Shown here: one piece after another, positions 28,690 through 39,130 of the stretch
Layout of the letters: each line of letters begins with the position of its first letter
How positions within the stretch are numbered: the first letter of the stretch is position 1
Position numbers and translations under genes: made by a program
Notes under the pieces: generated by a model
Told to the model about the DNA's origin: nothing
Databases searched by the model: none
What the model saw: the letters and a program-made list of their open reading frames with translations, nothing else
Origin: Burkholderiales bacterium
GTDB lineage: Bacteria; Pseudomonadota; Gammaproteobacteria; Burkholderiales; SG8-39
Direction of reading: 5' to 3'
Assembly: GCA_014860445.1 (NCBI GenBank)
Contig: JACZJT010000051.1
Span: forward strand, 79,219 to 143,218
DNA length: 64,000 bases

Positions 28690-29673
28690 CTACTTCCTGA
28701 CCTCCAGCATGATTTTGCCCATGTGCTTGCTCGACTCCATCAATTCGTGCGCGAGCTTCGCATCTTTCAGCGGGAAGGTGGCGTGAATTACCGGTTTAAC
28801 CTTGCGCGATTCGAGTAGCGGCCAGACATGCTTGTGCAAATCCTGCGCGATCGCCGCTTTCTGCGCCACTGTTCGAGGCCGCAGGGTCGAACCGGTGAAG
28901 GTAATGCGTTTGATCATGATCGGCAGGAAGTCCAGTTCAGCCTTGCTCGGCTGCAGGAACGCGATCTGCACCAGGCGGCCTTCCAGCGCCAGTGATTTGA
29001 GGTTCTTCTCGATATAGGGGCCTCCAACCATGTCGAGAATCAGGTCGACTCCTTTCTTGCCGGTGAGTTGTGCAATCTCGGCAACGTAATCCTGCTCGCG
29101 GTAGTTGATTACGGCATCCGCACCGATTTTTCTACAGAAATCCGCTTTCTCTTTATTGCCCACAGTGGTGTAGACGGTCGCGCCGAACGCCTTGGCGAGT
29201 TGTATGGCGGTAAGGCCGATGCCGCTCGAGCCGCCGTGCACAAGGAAGGTCTCTCCGGCTTTCAGCCGGCCGCGGTCGAACACATTGGTCCAGACGGTGA
29301 AGAAATTTTCCGGCAATGCTGCCGCCTCCAACAAGGACAAGCCCTTCGGAATCGACAGGCAATGCGACGCCGGTACCGCGCAGTACTCGGCATATCCGCC
29401 ACCCGGCGTCAGCGCGCAGACCAAGTCGCCGACTTTCCACTGGGTTACGTCGGCAGCGACGGCGCAAACGCGCCCTGCGACTTCCAGACCCAGGATAGCG
29501 GAGGCGCCCGGCGGCGGCGGATAACGTCCGGAGCGCTGCAGCACGTCCGGTCGATTGACCCCGGCGTAGTGCACTTCGATCAGGACTTCGCCAGCCTGCG
29601 GCTGAGGAGTCGGTCCTTCGGCTGGTTTCAGGATATCGGCTGCACCGCCCTGCCCGTGGTCAATGTAAAGCAT
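28690..29673 (-). CDS. NAD(P)H quinone oxidoreductase, zinc-type MDR family (PIG3-like)
   Basis: 327 residues with the medium-chain dehydrogenase fold but without the catalytic zinc cysteines of alcohol dehydrogenases. It shows PQAGEVLIEVHYAGVNRPDVLQRSG, LGLEVAGRVCAV, the nucleotide motif VHGGSSGIGLTAIQLAKA and GPYIEKNLKSLALEGRLVQI. This is the PIG3/QorB-like branch of quinone reductases. It is convergent with dsbD and lies 54 bases downstream of the M20 hydrolase on the same strand. Confidence 0.9.
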   Translation of the reverse strand: MLYIDHGQGGAADILKPAEGPTPQPQAGEVLIEVHYAGVNRPDVLQRSGRYPPPPGASAILGLEVAGRVCAVAADVTQWKVGDLVCALTPGGGYAEYCAVPASHCLSIPKGLSLLEAAALPENFFTVWTNVFDRGRLKAGETFLVHGGSSGIGLTAIQLAKAFGATVYTTVGNKEKADFCRKIGADAVINYREQDYVAEIAQLTGKKGVDLILDMVGGPYIEKNLKSLALEGRLVQIAFLQPSKAELDFLPIMIKRITFTGSTLRPRTVAQKAAIAQDLHKHVWPLLESRKVKPVIHATFPLKDAKLAHELMESSKHMGKIMLEVRK

Positions 29674-29727
29674 GATTGGAACCCCTGTCGTCTTGCTGTA
29701 AAAGAATGGAAACCCCGCAACCGGCCC

Positions 29728-30897
29728 TCAGATCTCCGCGGCCAATGAATGTTCGACCAGATTCGCCCAGTAGCGCGCACCCAGAGGCAGTATCCGGTCG
29801 TTGAAATCGTAGTGTGCGTTGTGCAGCATGCAACCGCCCTCACCCGGCCCGTTGCCGATAAATACGTAGCAGCCGGCCTTGGCCTGCAGCATAAACGCGA
29901 AGTCTTCCGAGCCCATCGTCGGCCGGACCCGCAACACGTTTTCCGGGCCAACCAATGCCTGGATGACCGTCGTGCAGGTTTCAGTTTCTCGTGTGGCATT
30001 GATGAGCGGCGGATAGCGCCGCTCATAGCGCACGCTTACCTGGGCTCCGTAGGCGGAGGCGATGCCCGCGCAAAGTTCGCGCAGGCGGCGTTCGATCAAG
30101 TCCTGCGCTTCCGGCCTGAAGGCGCGTGCGGTGCCGCGCACCACGGCCGTGTCGGGAATCACGTTCCAGGTATCGCCTGCGTGGATCTGCGTGACCGTGA
30201 CTACCGCCGGTTCGATCGGATCGACGTTGCGGCTGGCGATCGTCTGCAGTGCCTGCACCAGTGCCGATGCCGCCACGATCGGGTCGATGCCCGTATGCGG
30301 CAGGGCGGCGTGGGATCCTCGACCCGTCAGTTCGATTTCGAAAATGTCGAACGAGGCCATGGTCGGTCCGGCGCGCACGCCGAATTGACCAACCGGCATG
30401 CCAGGCCAGTTGTGCAAGCCATAGACCGACTCACAAGGGAATTTCTCGAACAAGCCCTGCTCCACCATCTCGCGGCCGCCGCCCTCGTTTTCCTCGGCTG
30501 GCTGAAAGATGAAATGTACCGTGCCATCGAAGTTCCTGGTCTCGGACAGGTAGCTCGCCGCACCAAGAAGCATGGCGGTATGCCCGTCGTGCCCGCAGGC
30601 GTGCATTTTTCCTTCATGTTGCGAGCGGTGGCCGAAGCTGTTCTTTTCGTGAATGTGCAGGGCATCCATGTCGGCACGCAATCCGATGGCGCGGTTGCTC
30701 GTGCCCGCGCTGAGGGTGCCCACCACCCCGGTGCGGCCCAGGCCCCGGTGGACGGCAAGGCCGAACGACTCGAGTTTTTTTGCGACCAGGGTGGATGTGC
30801 GCAGTTCTTCGAACGCGGTCTCCGGGTGCGCATGCAAGTCGTGGCGCCACTCCGTCATCGCGGTGTGAAGCTGCAGGAAATCCTCAAGAACCGCCAT
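29728..30897 (-). CDS. M20-family amidohydrolase (hippurate hydrolase-like)
   Basis: 389 residues from the ATG at 30895-30897 (a GTG eleven codons earlier is possible). This is the M20D metallohydrolase family that removes acyl groups from amino acids (hippuricase, IAA-amino acid hydrolase). Metal-site and core motifs are visible: HPETAFEE, GLRADMDALHIHE, MHACGHDGHTAMLLGAA, FQPAEENEGGGREM and GSEDFAFMLQ. Cytoplasmic. It diverges from the VOC gene. Substrate unknown. Confidence 0.9.
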   Translation of the reverse strand: MAVLEDFLQLHTAMTEWRHDLHAHPETAFEELRTSTLVAKKLESFGLAVHRGLGRTGVVGTLSAGTSNRAIGLRADMDALHIHEKNSFGHRSQHEGKMHACGHDGHTAMLLGAASYLSETRNFDGTVHFIFQPAEENEGGGREMVEQGLFEKFPCESVYGLHNWPGMPVGQFGVRAGPTMASFDIFEIELTGRGSHAALPHTGIDPIVAASALVQALQTIASRNVDPIEPAVVTVTQIHAGDTWNVIPDTAVVRGTARAFRPEAQDLIERRLRELCAGIASAYGAQVSVRYERRYPPLINATRETETCTTVIQALVGPENVLRVRPTMGSEDFAFMLQAKAGCYVFIGNGPGEGGCMLHNAHYDFNDRILPLGARYWANLVEHSLAAEI

Positions 30898-30965
30898 ATC
30901 AAGCCTTTCTTTATGACAGGAAGCGCTCACTTATCGACTTCCGTTGTGGGATTCCGACGCCGCTC

Positions 30966-30994
30966 TCGGCAAGCGTTAGCAACGCAATTATAAT
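30966..30994 (+). promoter_or_regulatory. Sigma-70-type promoter for the VOC-domain gene
   Basis: A perfect TATAAT at 30989-30994 lies 17 bases after TCGGCA (30966-30971, four of six matches to TTGACA). The expected start point is near 31001, about 20 bases before the GTG at 31022. It lies in the divergent gap with the M20 gene. Confidence 0.55.
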
Positions 30995-31021
30995 GGCGCG
31001 TCCCTACAAGAAGAGAGCGAA

Positions 31022-31858
31022 GTGAGAAAACACATCAAGGGCATAGACCACGTGGTGATCGCGACGCGCGATTTGGACGCGACCCGGGATACGTTCGAGC
31101 GCATGGGCTTCACCCTAACGCCACGCGGCCATCATACGCTGGGGTCCGAGAATCACTGCGTCATGTTCGGCCATGACTATTTCGAGTTGTTGATGGTGCC
31201 GCAACGCCTGCCGGGCCGCGAATACTATTATGATTTCGCGCGCATCGGTGATGGTCTGGCGGCGGTAGCATTAAAGACCGACAATGCACGCGGCGCTTTC
31301 GGCGAACTTAATGCGGCCGCGCTGGCGCCCACCGAACCGGTCGATTTCTCGCGTCCCGTGCAAATTGCCGAGGGCGCGAAAACCGCATCATTTCGTATCA
31401 CCCAACTGCGTTTGGAGCAGACTCCCGGGGGACAGGTGTTTCTGTGCCAGCATTTCACCCGCGAAGTCGTCTGGCGTCCCGAGTATCAGGCTCACGCGAA
31501 TACCGCGACCGGTCTTGCCGCTGTCGCGATCGTAAGCGCCGATGTAAGCGCGACGGCGGCCGCATACGAGCGGCTGTTCGACGTCAAGGCCAGGGCCATA
31601 AGCGAGGGTTTGTTGATCAATACCGGCGATACGCCTCTTGCCATCGTTGACGAGGCGGCATTGGCGAAAAAACTGCCAGGCGTTTGGATCAGCGCGCGGC
31701 ATCAGCCCTGTATGGCTGCGCTGTTCATTCGTGTCGCCGACCGCAACGCGGCAGAGCGCGCGCTGCGTGCCGGAGGGCTGCATCCCACCCGCGTACCCGA
31801 TGGCTCGGTCGCCGTTGGTGCGACCGAGGCGCACGGCGTGGCGATTATTTTCGGTTAG
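31022..31858 (+). CDS. VOC-superfamily (glyoxalase-like) protein
   Basis: 278 residues of two vicinal-oxygen-chelate modules. It begins IKGIDHVVIATRDLDATRD, has the metal-type ENHCVMFGHDYFELL strand and a second half with GLAAVAIVSADVSATAAAYERLF, resembling the Glyoxalase_3 group. VOC enzymes include glyoxalases, dioxygenases and isomerases. Without a clear full set of metal ligands I cannot name a reaction. The start is a GTG. Confidence 0.82.
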   Translation: MRKHIKGIDHVVIATRDLDATRDTFERMGFTLTPRGHHTLGSENHCVMFGHDYFELLMVPQRLPGREYYYDFARIGDGLAAVALKTDNARGAFGELNAAALAPTEPVDFSRPVQIAEGAKTASFRITQLRLEQTPGGQVFLCQHFTREVVWRPEYQAHANTATGLAAVAIVSADVSATAAAYERLFDVKARAISEGLLINTGDTPLAIVDEAALAKKLPGVWISARHQPCMAALFIRVADRNAAERALRAGGLHPTRVPDGSVAVGATEAHGVAIIFG

Positions 31859-31885
31859 CGGGAATCGCGCTCCGGTCCGAGCATT

Positions 31886-32923
<1,038 letters not shown>

Positions 32924-33041
32924 TTAGAACAAAAATAAAAGTATTGCGCAGTTTATTGAAACTTTTACGAAGCAGACTAATCTTATCAGTAGATGGCAGC
33001 GTCCATCTCCCGCTTCTCCTCCCTGAGCGGGTGCCTTAATG

Positions 33042-33701
33042 CTATTTAAGGCGTTCCAGCCCCCGGTTTAATCCCCTTTGACCGGGGGCTTTCTTTTGCG
33101 TTTCGCTTTCTATCCCCAACCAGCGGCCGATCGTCTCCTCGGCTTCTTCCATGCCCTGCTTCTTTAAGCTGGAAAATAGCTGCGCCGTGTAATTCGCCGC
33201 ATATTCATTCAGCCTGGACCGCACCTCGCGCAGGGTCTTTTGCGCTGCTTGTCGCGAAAGCTTGTCTGCTTTCGATAACAGCACGTGTACCGGTTTTCCT
33301 GTGGTCGCAAACCAGTTCAGCATCTGGACGTCCAGCGGCGTGATCGGGTGCCGCGCGTCCATGATCAGCACCATGCCGAACAGCGAGCCGCGCGTTTGAA
33401 GATAAGTTGACAGCAGCTCCTCCCAATGCGCGCGCAGCGTGCGTTGCACCTTGGCATAGCCGTAACCGGGCAGATCGACGAGGAACGCGCCCCCGGGAAG
33501 GCTGAAGAAATTGATCTGCTGTGTCCGTCCGGGTGTCTTGCTGACGAAAGCAAGGCGATTGTGGTCTACCAGAGTATTGATTGCGCTGGATTTGCCCGCG
33601 TTGGAGCGTCCGGCGAACGCGATCTCCGGACCTAGCGGCGCGGGTAAATCGCTCAGATGATGCGCCGTGATGTAAAAAGTGGCGCCGCGAAACAACGGCA
33701 T
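33042..33701 (-). CDS. engB: Ribosome biogenesis GTP-binding protein EngB (YsxC/YihA)
   Basis: 219 residues. This essential GTPase takes part in large ribosomal subunit assembly. G motifs are present: G1 [10 protein letters not shown]2 region [13 protein letters not shown]3 [11 protein letters not shown]4 [10 protein letters not shown]-terminal basic tail contains a perfect 10-bp inverted repeat at DNA level (33058-33067 with 33081-33090). It diverges from the cytochrome c4 gene. Confidence 0.96.
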   Translation of the reverse strand: MPLFRGATFYITAHHLSDLPAPLGPEIAFAGRSNAGKSSAINTLVDHNRLAFVSKTPGRTQQINFFSLPGGAFLVDLPGYGYAKVQRTLRAHWEELLSTYLQTRGSLFGMVLIMDARHPITPLDVQMLNWFATTGKPVHVLLSKADKLSRQAAQKTLREVRSRLNEYAANYTAQLFSSLKKQGMEEAEETIGRWLGIESETQKKAPGQRGLNRGLERLK

Positions 33702-33779
33702 GGCGGGGGAGGTCCAAATTGCGGAAAGTCGGATAGAATATCAGCTTTTCAAAGATACCTTGCTTCGAGGAGCCCAAGC

Positions 33780-34409
33780 ATGAAATGCATCCTGGCGCTC
33801 GCCGCCATGCTCACAGCCCTGGGCGCGGTCGCCGCTGAGTCACCTCCGAAAGCGGATCTAGCCAAAGCGCAGAACATAGTGAATCAGACTTGCGCGGCCT
33901 GTCACGGGTCCGACGGCAACAGCCAGATCGCAGTCAATCCCAAGTTGGCTGGTCAGATTCCTGAGTATATTTACAAGCAACTCACGAATTTCAAAGCGGA
34001 GACTGGCAAGAAAGCAGAGCGCGACAACGCGGTGATGGCGGGCATGGTAGCCGGCCTGTCGACCGAAGATATGCACGGTCTTGCCGCTTATTTCGCCGGC
34101 CAGACGGCCAAGCCCGGAGCCGCGAAGAGCAAGGAGCTGGTTGCGCTCGGACAAAGAATTTACCGCGGTGGCATCGCCAGCGAAGGTGTAGCCGCCTGCG
34201 CGTCTTGCCACGGCCCCAACGGTGCCGGCATGCCGTCCCAGTATCCCCGGCTGTCCGGCCAGCATGCCGAATACATTGCGGCGCAGCTGAAGGCTTTTCG
34301 CTCAGGCGCCCGCGCCAACGATGCCAGCGCGAGCATGCGCGGCGTTGCCGGCCGGCTCTCCGACCGCGAGATCGAGGCCGTCGCAGACTATATCGCCGGC
34401 TTGCGTTAG
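33780..34409 (+). CDS. Diheme cytochrome c4-type protein
   Basis: 209-residue precursor with a signal peptide (MKCILALAAMLTALGAVAAE) and two similar c-type domains. The haem sites are CAACH and CASCH; probable axial methionines lie in AVMAGMVAGL and ASASMRGVAG. Cytochrome c4 carries electrons from the bc1 complex to terminal oxidases in the periplasm. The start is the ATG at 33780, with GAGGAG upstream. Its position next to engB and hemB is typical of betaproteobacteria, although the usual resB/ccsB genes are not here. Confidence 0.93.
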   Translation: MKCILALAAMLTALGAVAAESPPKADLAKAQNIVNQTCAACHGSDGNSQIAVNPKLAGQIPEYIYKQLTNFKAETGKKAERDNAVMAGMVAGLSTEDMHGLAAYFAGQTAKPGAAKSKELVALGQRIYRGGIASEGVAACASCHGPNGAGMPSQYPRLSGQHAEYIAAQLKAFRSGARANDASASMRGVAGRLSDREIEAVADYIAGLR

Positions 34410-34426
34410 GCACTGCACCGGCCAAT

Positions 34427-34451
34427 AAAAGGGGGCGCAAGCCCCTTTTTT
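34427..34451 (+). terminator. Rho-independent terminator after cytochrome c4
   Basis: AAAAGGGG (34427-34434) pairs with CCCCTTTT across a GCGCAAG-type loop and ends in six Ts (34446-34451). It lies 18 bases after the stop codon. Confidence 0.85.
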
Positions 34452-34653
34452 CATTTGCGGACACCGATCGTGATTGTCCGCGATCGTCACAGCATTAGTC
34501 GTGTTCTTAAATGGCCGCTCGTGCCGATAAGCGCCTTTGCGGCTTCGTGGTTCCAGGATTCGCCAAATGTCATCGCTGCCGGAATAAAGCACGCCGCCCG
34601 ACTGTTCAAGCATTAATGTCTGACGCACCGTCACGCGAAAGTTCTGCCATTGC

Positions 34654-34659
34654 TATCAT
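34654..34659 (+). promoter_or_regulatory. -10-like TATCAT six bases before the ECF sigma start
   Basis: TATCAT (five of six matches to the -10 consensus) ends six bases before the ATG at 34666 and there is no Shine-Dalgarno. The -35 region is weak. The gene may be read from a leaderless message, or its real promoter may be an ECF type that I cannot recognise. Confidence 0.3.
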
Positions 34660-34665
34660 GTACTG

Positions 34666-35160
34666 ATGGATAGCGCAGAGATCGTCTCGCACATCCCCCG
34701 CTTGCGGCGCTATGCGCGCGCCCTGGCGGGTGATAGCCACCGGGCCGATGATCTGGTTCAGGACACGCTCGAACGCGCTCTGGCCAAGTTCCACCTGTGG
34801 CGCCGCGGCAGCGATATGCGGGCCTGGATGTTTTCCATCATGCACAATGTGTTTGTCAACCAACTGAAAAAGCGGCGCGAATTTGCGCTCGACGAATTCA
34901 CCGAAGCGGGGTTGGAAAGCGCGCCGCGCTCAGACCCACTTGAACTGCGCGACCTGGACGCAGCGCTCAGGCGCCTGCCCGCGGAGCAACGCGAAGTACT
35001 GCTGCTGGTGGGTCTGGAACAGCTGAGTTATGCGGAAGCGAGCCACGCGCTCGGTGTTCCGGTGGGAACCGTGATGTCGCGTTTGTCGCGCGCGCGCGAG
35101 CGCCTGCATGCTTTGATGTCAGGCAGCGGCGGCGCGACAAACCTGAAAGTAGTCAAATGA
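34666..35160 (+). CDS. ECF-family RNA polymerase sigma factor
   Basis: 164 residues. Region 2 is IPRLRRYARALAGDSHRADDLVQDTLERAL with the -10-recognition segment AWMFSIMHNVFVNQLKKR. Region 4 is LPAEQREVLLLVGLEQLSYAEASHALGVPVGTVMSRLSRARERL. The length and lack of region 3 fit the ECF group. Its stop overlaps the anti-sigma start by four bases (ATGA). The stimulus is unknown. Confidence 0.93.
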   Translation: MDSAEIVSHIPRLRRYARALAGDSHRADDLVQDTLERALAKFHLWRRGSDMRAWMFSIMHNVFVNQLKKRREFALDEFTEAGLESAPRSDPLELRDLDAALRRLPAEQREVLLLVGLEQLSYAEASHALGVPVGTVMSRLSRARERLHALMSGSGGATNLKVVK

Positions 35161-35900
35161 GCGAACCTACGGAAACCGATCTGCATGCGTACGCCGACGG
35201 GCAACTAGATGACGCGCGCCGGGTTCGGGTGCAGGCGCATCTGGCCCACGACCCCGCGGCGACGGAGAGCGTGCGCGTCTGGCGCGAGCAAAACGAAGCG
35301 TTGCGCGCGCTCTACAACCCGGTGCTGAACGAGCCAGTGCCACAACGGTTGCTGGCGGCGCAAGCGCGGCGGCATTGGCCGACTTATGCGATCGCTGCGG
35401 GCGCAATGGGGTTGAGCTTCGGGCTGGGATGGCTGGTGCATGGCTATCAGGTCGAGCGGCCGACAGAATTTACGGCCCTGCCTCGCAGCGCTGCGGTTGC
35501 GTATGCGGTGTATGCGCCCGAAGTAAGGCATCCGGTGGAAGTCGGCGCGGACCAGCAGGATCATTTGGTGAAATGGCTGTCCAAGCGAATGGGACACGAA
35601 TTACAGGTGCCGGCACTGACGCAGCAAGGCTTCGATCTGGTGGGAGGACGTCTGTTGCCCGGAGACAAAGGACCGGTCGCGCAGTTCATGTATCAAAATA
35701 CCAAGGGGCAGCGGCTTACATTGTATGTCTCGCGCAGGGATGCCGAAACACGCGACACCGCTTTCCGCTTCAGCCAGGAAAACAAGATCGCGGTGTTCTA
35801 CTGGATCGACGGCAAACTCGGTTACGCGTTATCGGCGGAGATGGACCGCACCCATCTCCTGGACGTCGCCACTGTCGTCTACCGTCAGCTAAACCCTTAA
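35157..35900 (+). CDS. Membrane-bound anti-sigma factor
   Basis: 247 residues. The N-terminal cytoplasmic part begins with the anti-sigma-like ETDLHAYADGQLDDARRVRVQAHL. A single hydrophobic helix follows at about residues 80-97 (YAIAAGAMGLSFGLGWLV) and then a periplasmic domain. The HxxxCxxC zinc motif of many anti-sigma factors is absent: the corresponding region reads HLAHDPAA. The role follows from translational coupling to the ECF sigma gene and from topology; direct homology is weaker. Confidence 0.83.
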   Translation: MSEPTETDLHAYADGQLDDARRVRVQAHLAHDPAATESVRVWREQNEALRALYNPVLNEPVPQRLLAAQARRHWPTYAIAAGAMGLSFGLGWLVHGYQVERPTEFTALPRSAAVAYAVYAPEVRHPVEVGADQQDHLVKWLSKRMGHELQVPALTQQGFDLVGGRLLPGDKGPVAQFMYQNTKGQRLTLYVSRRDAETRDTAFRFSQENKIAVFYWIDGKLGYALSAEMDRTHLLDVATVVYRQLNP

Positions 35901-35951
35901 CTCGGGCATGCGACTCACGGGCACGGAGTGTTCGGCCGAGGAAGGACTGCA

Positions 35952-35995
35952 ATTTCACGAACAAGGAGGGGGTGCACCCCACCCACCCGTGAAAT
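35952..35995. terminator. Nested palindrome in the convergent anti-sigma / RND gap
   Basis: An outer inverted repeat (ATTTCACG 35952-35959 with CGTGAAAT 35988-35995) encloses a perfect 12-bp palindrome, GGGGTGCACCCC (35969-35980). It lies between two convergent genes and could form a bidirectional stop, although there is no T-run. Confidence 0.4.
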
Positions 35996-36019
35996 CAATG
36001 TACGCATAGATACCGTTCG

Positions 36020-39000
36020 TCATTCGGCGGCGGTGCCCAAGCTGGGCTCCGCGGGCGCGCCGCGCCGCTTCGCCAGCCATTCCTGCAGGCGTTCGAAATA
36101 GATGTAGATTACCGGCGTGATGTACAGGGTCAGCACCTGCGACACCGCCAGACCGCCGACCACGGCCAGGCCCAGGGGTTTCCTTGCATCGCCGCCTGCC
36201 CCGATCGCCAGGGCGATCGGCAAGCTGCCCATCAGCGCGGCCATGGTGGTCATCATGATCGGCCGAAAGCGCACGATGCAGGCTTCGTATATTGCCTCGG
36301 CGGGCTCCTTGCCGTCCTTCCGCTGCGCCTCGATGGCGAAGTCGATCATCATGATGGCGTTCTTCTTGACGATCCCTATCAGCATGATCATGCCGACGAA
36401 CGCGTACATATTCAGTTCGACGCCGAAGGCCAGCAGCGTCAACAGCGCTCCGAGCGCCGCGGTCGGCAGCCCTGAAAGAATGGTCAGCGGATGGATGAAG
36501 CTTTCGTAGAGGATGCCCAGTACGAGGTAGATCACCAGTATGGCCAGCAGCAGCAGCAGGCCCATACCCTGCAGGGAAGCCTGGAACGCCTGCGCCGTAC
36601 CCTGGAAAGTTGTGTTGAGCGTGGCCGGAACCTGCAGCTCGGCAGTTGCCTTGTTGATTTCCGCTATGGCTTGCGACAGTGCGATCCCTTCTTTCAAATC
36701 GAAGGAAAAGGTAACGGCAGGCAGCTGGCCCAGGTGATTGACCGAGAGCGGACCCACGCCGTAGGTCAGTCTGGCCAGGGCGCCGAGCGGCACCAGCGCA
36801 CCGGTCGAAGATCGAACGTAGAGCTTGGACAGTTCCGATGGGTCGGTCTGAAAGCGTGGTTCGAGTTCCAGCATCACCCAGTACTGGTTAGTCGCGGTAT
36901 AGATGGTGGATACCTGGCGTTCGCCGTAGGCGTTGTTCAGTGCGAGCTCGATCTGCTGCACACTGACTCCCAATGACGATGCTTTTTCCCTGTCGATTTC
37001 CACCGTCACCTGGGGACGCGTAATCTGGAGGTCGCTGCTTACGTCGATCAACGCCGGCAGCGTCTTGAGTTTCGCCTCGATGAGAGGAACCCATTCATAG
37101 AGCTCGTCGGTATTCGCGCCCTGCAGCACATACTGGTAGGGGCTCTTGGTAAGGCGTCCGCCGATGCGAATCGCGGGGACGTTTTGCACGAACGCCTTGA
37201 TGCCGAGCACCGAGTTTATTTTAGGCCGAAGTTCGCGGATGATTTCGTCCGCCGACTTCCGTTGATTTCGCGGCTTCAGGGTGATGGTGATGCGGCCGAC
37301 GTTGAGCGCCGAATTGAAACCGCTGGTGCCGATGAAGGACATCACGGCCTCGACGTTGGGATTCTTGCGGATGATGTCGGCGACCTGGGTCTGCAGTTTC
37401 GCCATGGCCTCGAAGGATATGTCCTGCGGGGCTTCGGTGAACGCGAACAGCTGTCCGGAGTCCTCGCTCGGCAGGAAGCCCTTGGGCATCTTGGCAAACA
37501 GAAATCCCGTGACAAGCACAATCCCGAGAAACAGCACCATGGTGCTCCGCCGGTGCCTCAGCGTCCAACGCAGCGTCACGGCGTAGGCGTTCTTGAGCGC
37601 CTCGAAAGCGCGTTCGCTCTGCATAAACAGGTAACCGTGCTTTTCGGCGGAATGCGGCTTGAGGATGCGGCTGCACATCATCGGCGTGAGCGTCAGCGAA
37701 ACGAAGCCGGAGATCAGCACGGCGACCATGATGACGACTGCGAACTCGTGCAACAAGCGCCCGAGTATGCCGCCCATGAACAGCACAGGTATGAATACCG
37801 CGATCAGCGAAATCGTCATCGATACGATGGTAAAACCGATCTCCTTGGAACCGTCCAGGGTCGCCTGCCAGCGGCTCTTGCCCATTTCCATGTGCCGGGT
37901 GATGTTTTCCAGCATGACGATGGCGTCGTCGACAACGAATCCGACCGATAGCGTCAGCGCCATCAGCGAAATATTGTCCAGACTGTGGCCGAACAGATAC
38001 ATCGCCGCAAACGTGCCAATGATGGACAGGGGCAGCGCCACACTGGGGATGATTGTCGCCGGAACATTGCGCAGAAATATGAAAATCACCATGACCACCA
38101 GTGCGAGCGCCAGCAGCAGCGTGAATTCCACCTCTTCGACCGAAGCGCGTATGGTGACCGAGCGGTCAAACAAGATGTTGATGTCAATGCCTGCCGGAAC
38201 TTCTGCTCGAAAGGTGGGCAGCAGCTTCTTGACCGAGTTTACGACTTCGATGGTGTTGGTGCCGGGCTGGCGCTGTATCGCGAGGACGATGCCGCGCTCG
38301 CCTTTGAACCAGGCTGCGACCTTGTCGCTTTGCACTGAATCGATGACCCGCCCGAGCTCGCTCAATCGTACCGGAGCGCCGTTGCGATAGGTAACGATAA
38401 TCGGGCGGAATGCGGCTGCGTCAAAAAGCTGTCCGTTCGCCTGAACCGCGAACAGGCGGTCCTTGCCATAGAGCGAACCGGTCGGCAGGTTGACATTGGC
38501 CTGGGCAATGGCCTGCTCGACTTCGTTGATGCCGACGCCGCGCGCAGCCAGACGGTTCGGATCGACCTGGACGCGCACGGCGTATTTCTGCTGACCGTAG
38601 ACCAGCACCTGCGCAACTCCGCTGATGGTGGAAATGCGTTGCGCGAGAAAAGTTTCCGCGTACTCGTTGACTTCCGAAAGCGGCAGCACGTCCGACGTGA
38701 GCGCGAGGTAGTAGACCGGAAAATCCGCCGGATTGACCTTGCGGAACGATGGCGGCGCAGACATCGTCGCCGGGAGTTGCCGGGCTGCCGATGCGATGGC
38801 GGAATTGACGTCCTGTGCGGCGGCATCGATGTCCCGGTCGAGCGCAAACTGGATGGTGATCTGGGTCGATCCCTGTCCGCTGACCGAGTTCATCGAGTCG
38901 ATGCCGGCGATAGTGGAGAACTGTTTCTCCAGTGGCGTGGCCACGGCGGAGGCCATGGTCTCAGGGCTGGCCCCTGGAAGCTGCGCCGAGACCTGTATCG

Positions 39001-39130
39001 TCGGGAAGTCGACGTTCGGGAGCTGGCTTACGGGCAACAGACGAAAGCCCGCCACCCCGAAAATCACGATCGCGCACATGACCAGGATGGTCATGACCGG
39101 CCGCCGGACGAACAACTCGGCAATGTTCAT
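36020..39130 (-). CDS. RND efflux permease (HAE1 family, MdtB/MdtC-AcrB-like)
   Basis: 1036 residues, the standard size of AcrB-type proton/drug antiporters, with twelve helices and two large periplasmic loops. The N terminus [20 protein letters not shown] and the TM4 proton-relay pair in [16 protein letters not shown] are diagnostic. The loop motif [18 protein letters not shown] is also typical, and the sequence looks closest to the MdtB/MdtC branch. It overlaps the adaptor gene by four bases. No TolC-type outer-membrane channel is in the window, so that part must come from elsewhere. Substrates unknown. Confidence 0.94.
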   Translation of the reverse strand: MNIAELFVRRPVMTILVMCAIVIFGVAGFRLLPVSQLPNVDFPTIQVSAQLPGASPETMASAVATPLEKQFSTIAGIDSMNSVSGQGSTQITIQFALDRDIDAAAQDVNSAIASAARQLPATMSAPPSFRKVNPADFPVYYLALTSDVLPLSEVNEYAETFLAQRISTISGVAQVLVYGQQKYAVRVQVDPNRLAARGVGINEVEQAIAQANVNLPTGSLYGKDRLFAVQANGQLFDAAAFRPIIVTYRNGAPVRLSELGRVIDSVQSDKVAAWFKGERGIVLAIQRQPGTNTIEVVNSVKKLLPTFRAEVPAGIDINILFDRSVTIRASVEEVEFTLLLALALVVMVIFIFLRNVPATIIPSVALPLSIIGTFAAMYLFGHSLDNISLMALTLSVGFVVDDAIVMLENITRHMEMGKSRWQATLDGSKEIGFTIVSMTISLIAVFIPVLFMGGILGRLLHEFAVVIMVAVLISGFVSLTLTPMMCSRILKPHSAEKHGYLFMQSERAFEALKNAYAVTLRWTLRHRRSTMVLFLGIVLVTGFLFAKMPKGFLPSEDSGQLFAFTEAPQDISFEAMAKLQTQVADIIRKNPNVEAVMSFIGTSGFNSALNVGRITITLKPRNQRKSADEIIRELRPKINSVLGIKAFVQNVPAIRIGGRLTKSPYQYVLQGANTDELYEWVPLIEAKLKTLPALIDVSSDLQITRPQVTVEIDREKASSLGVSVQQIELALNNAYGERQVSTIYTATNQYWVMLELEPRFQTDPSELSKLYVRSSTGALVPLGALARLTYGVGPLSVNHLGQLPAVTFSFDLKEGIALSQAIAEINKATAELQVPATLNTTFQGTAQAFQASLQGMGLLLLLAILVIYLVLGILYESFIHPLTILSGLPTAALGALLTLLAFGVELNMYAFVGMIMLIGIVKKNAIMMIDFAIEAQRKDGKEPAEAIYEACIVRFRPIMMTTMAALMGSLPIALAIGAGGDARKPLGLAVVGGLAVSQVLTLYITPVIYIYFERLQEWLAKRRGAPAEPSLGTAAE

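Noticed and set aside
33058-33090. Treating the engB 3' inverted repeat as a standard terminator.
   Set aside because: On the engB strand no T-run follows, and the arms lie within the coding sequence; kept only as a finding.
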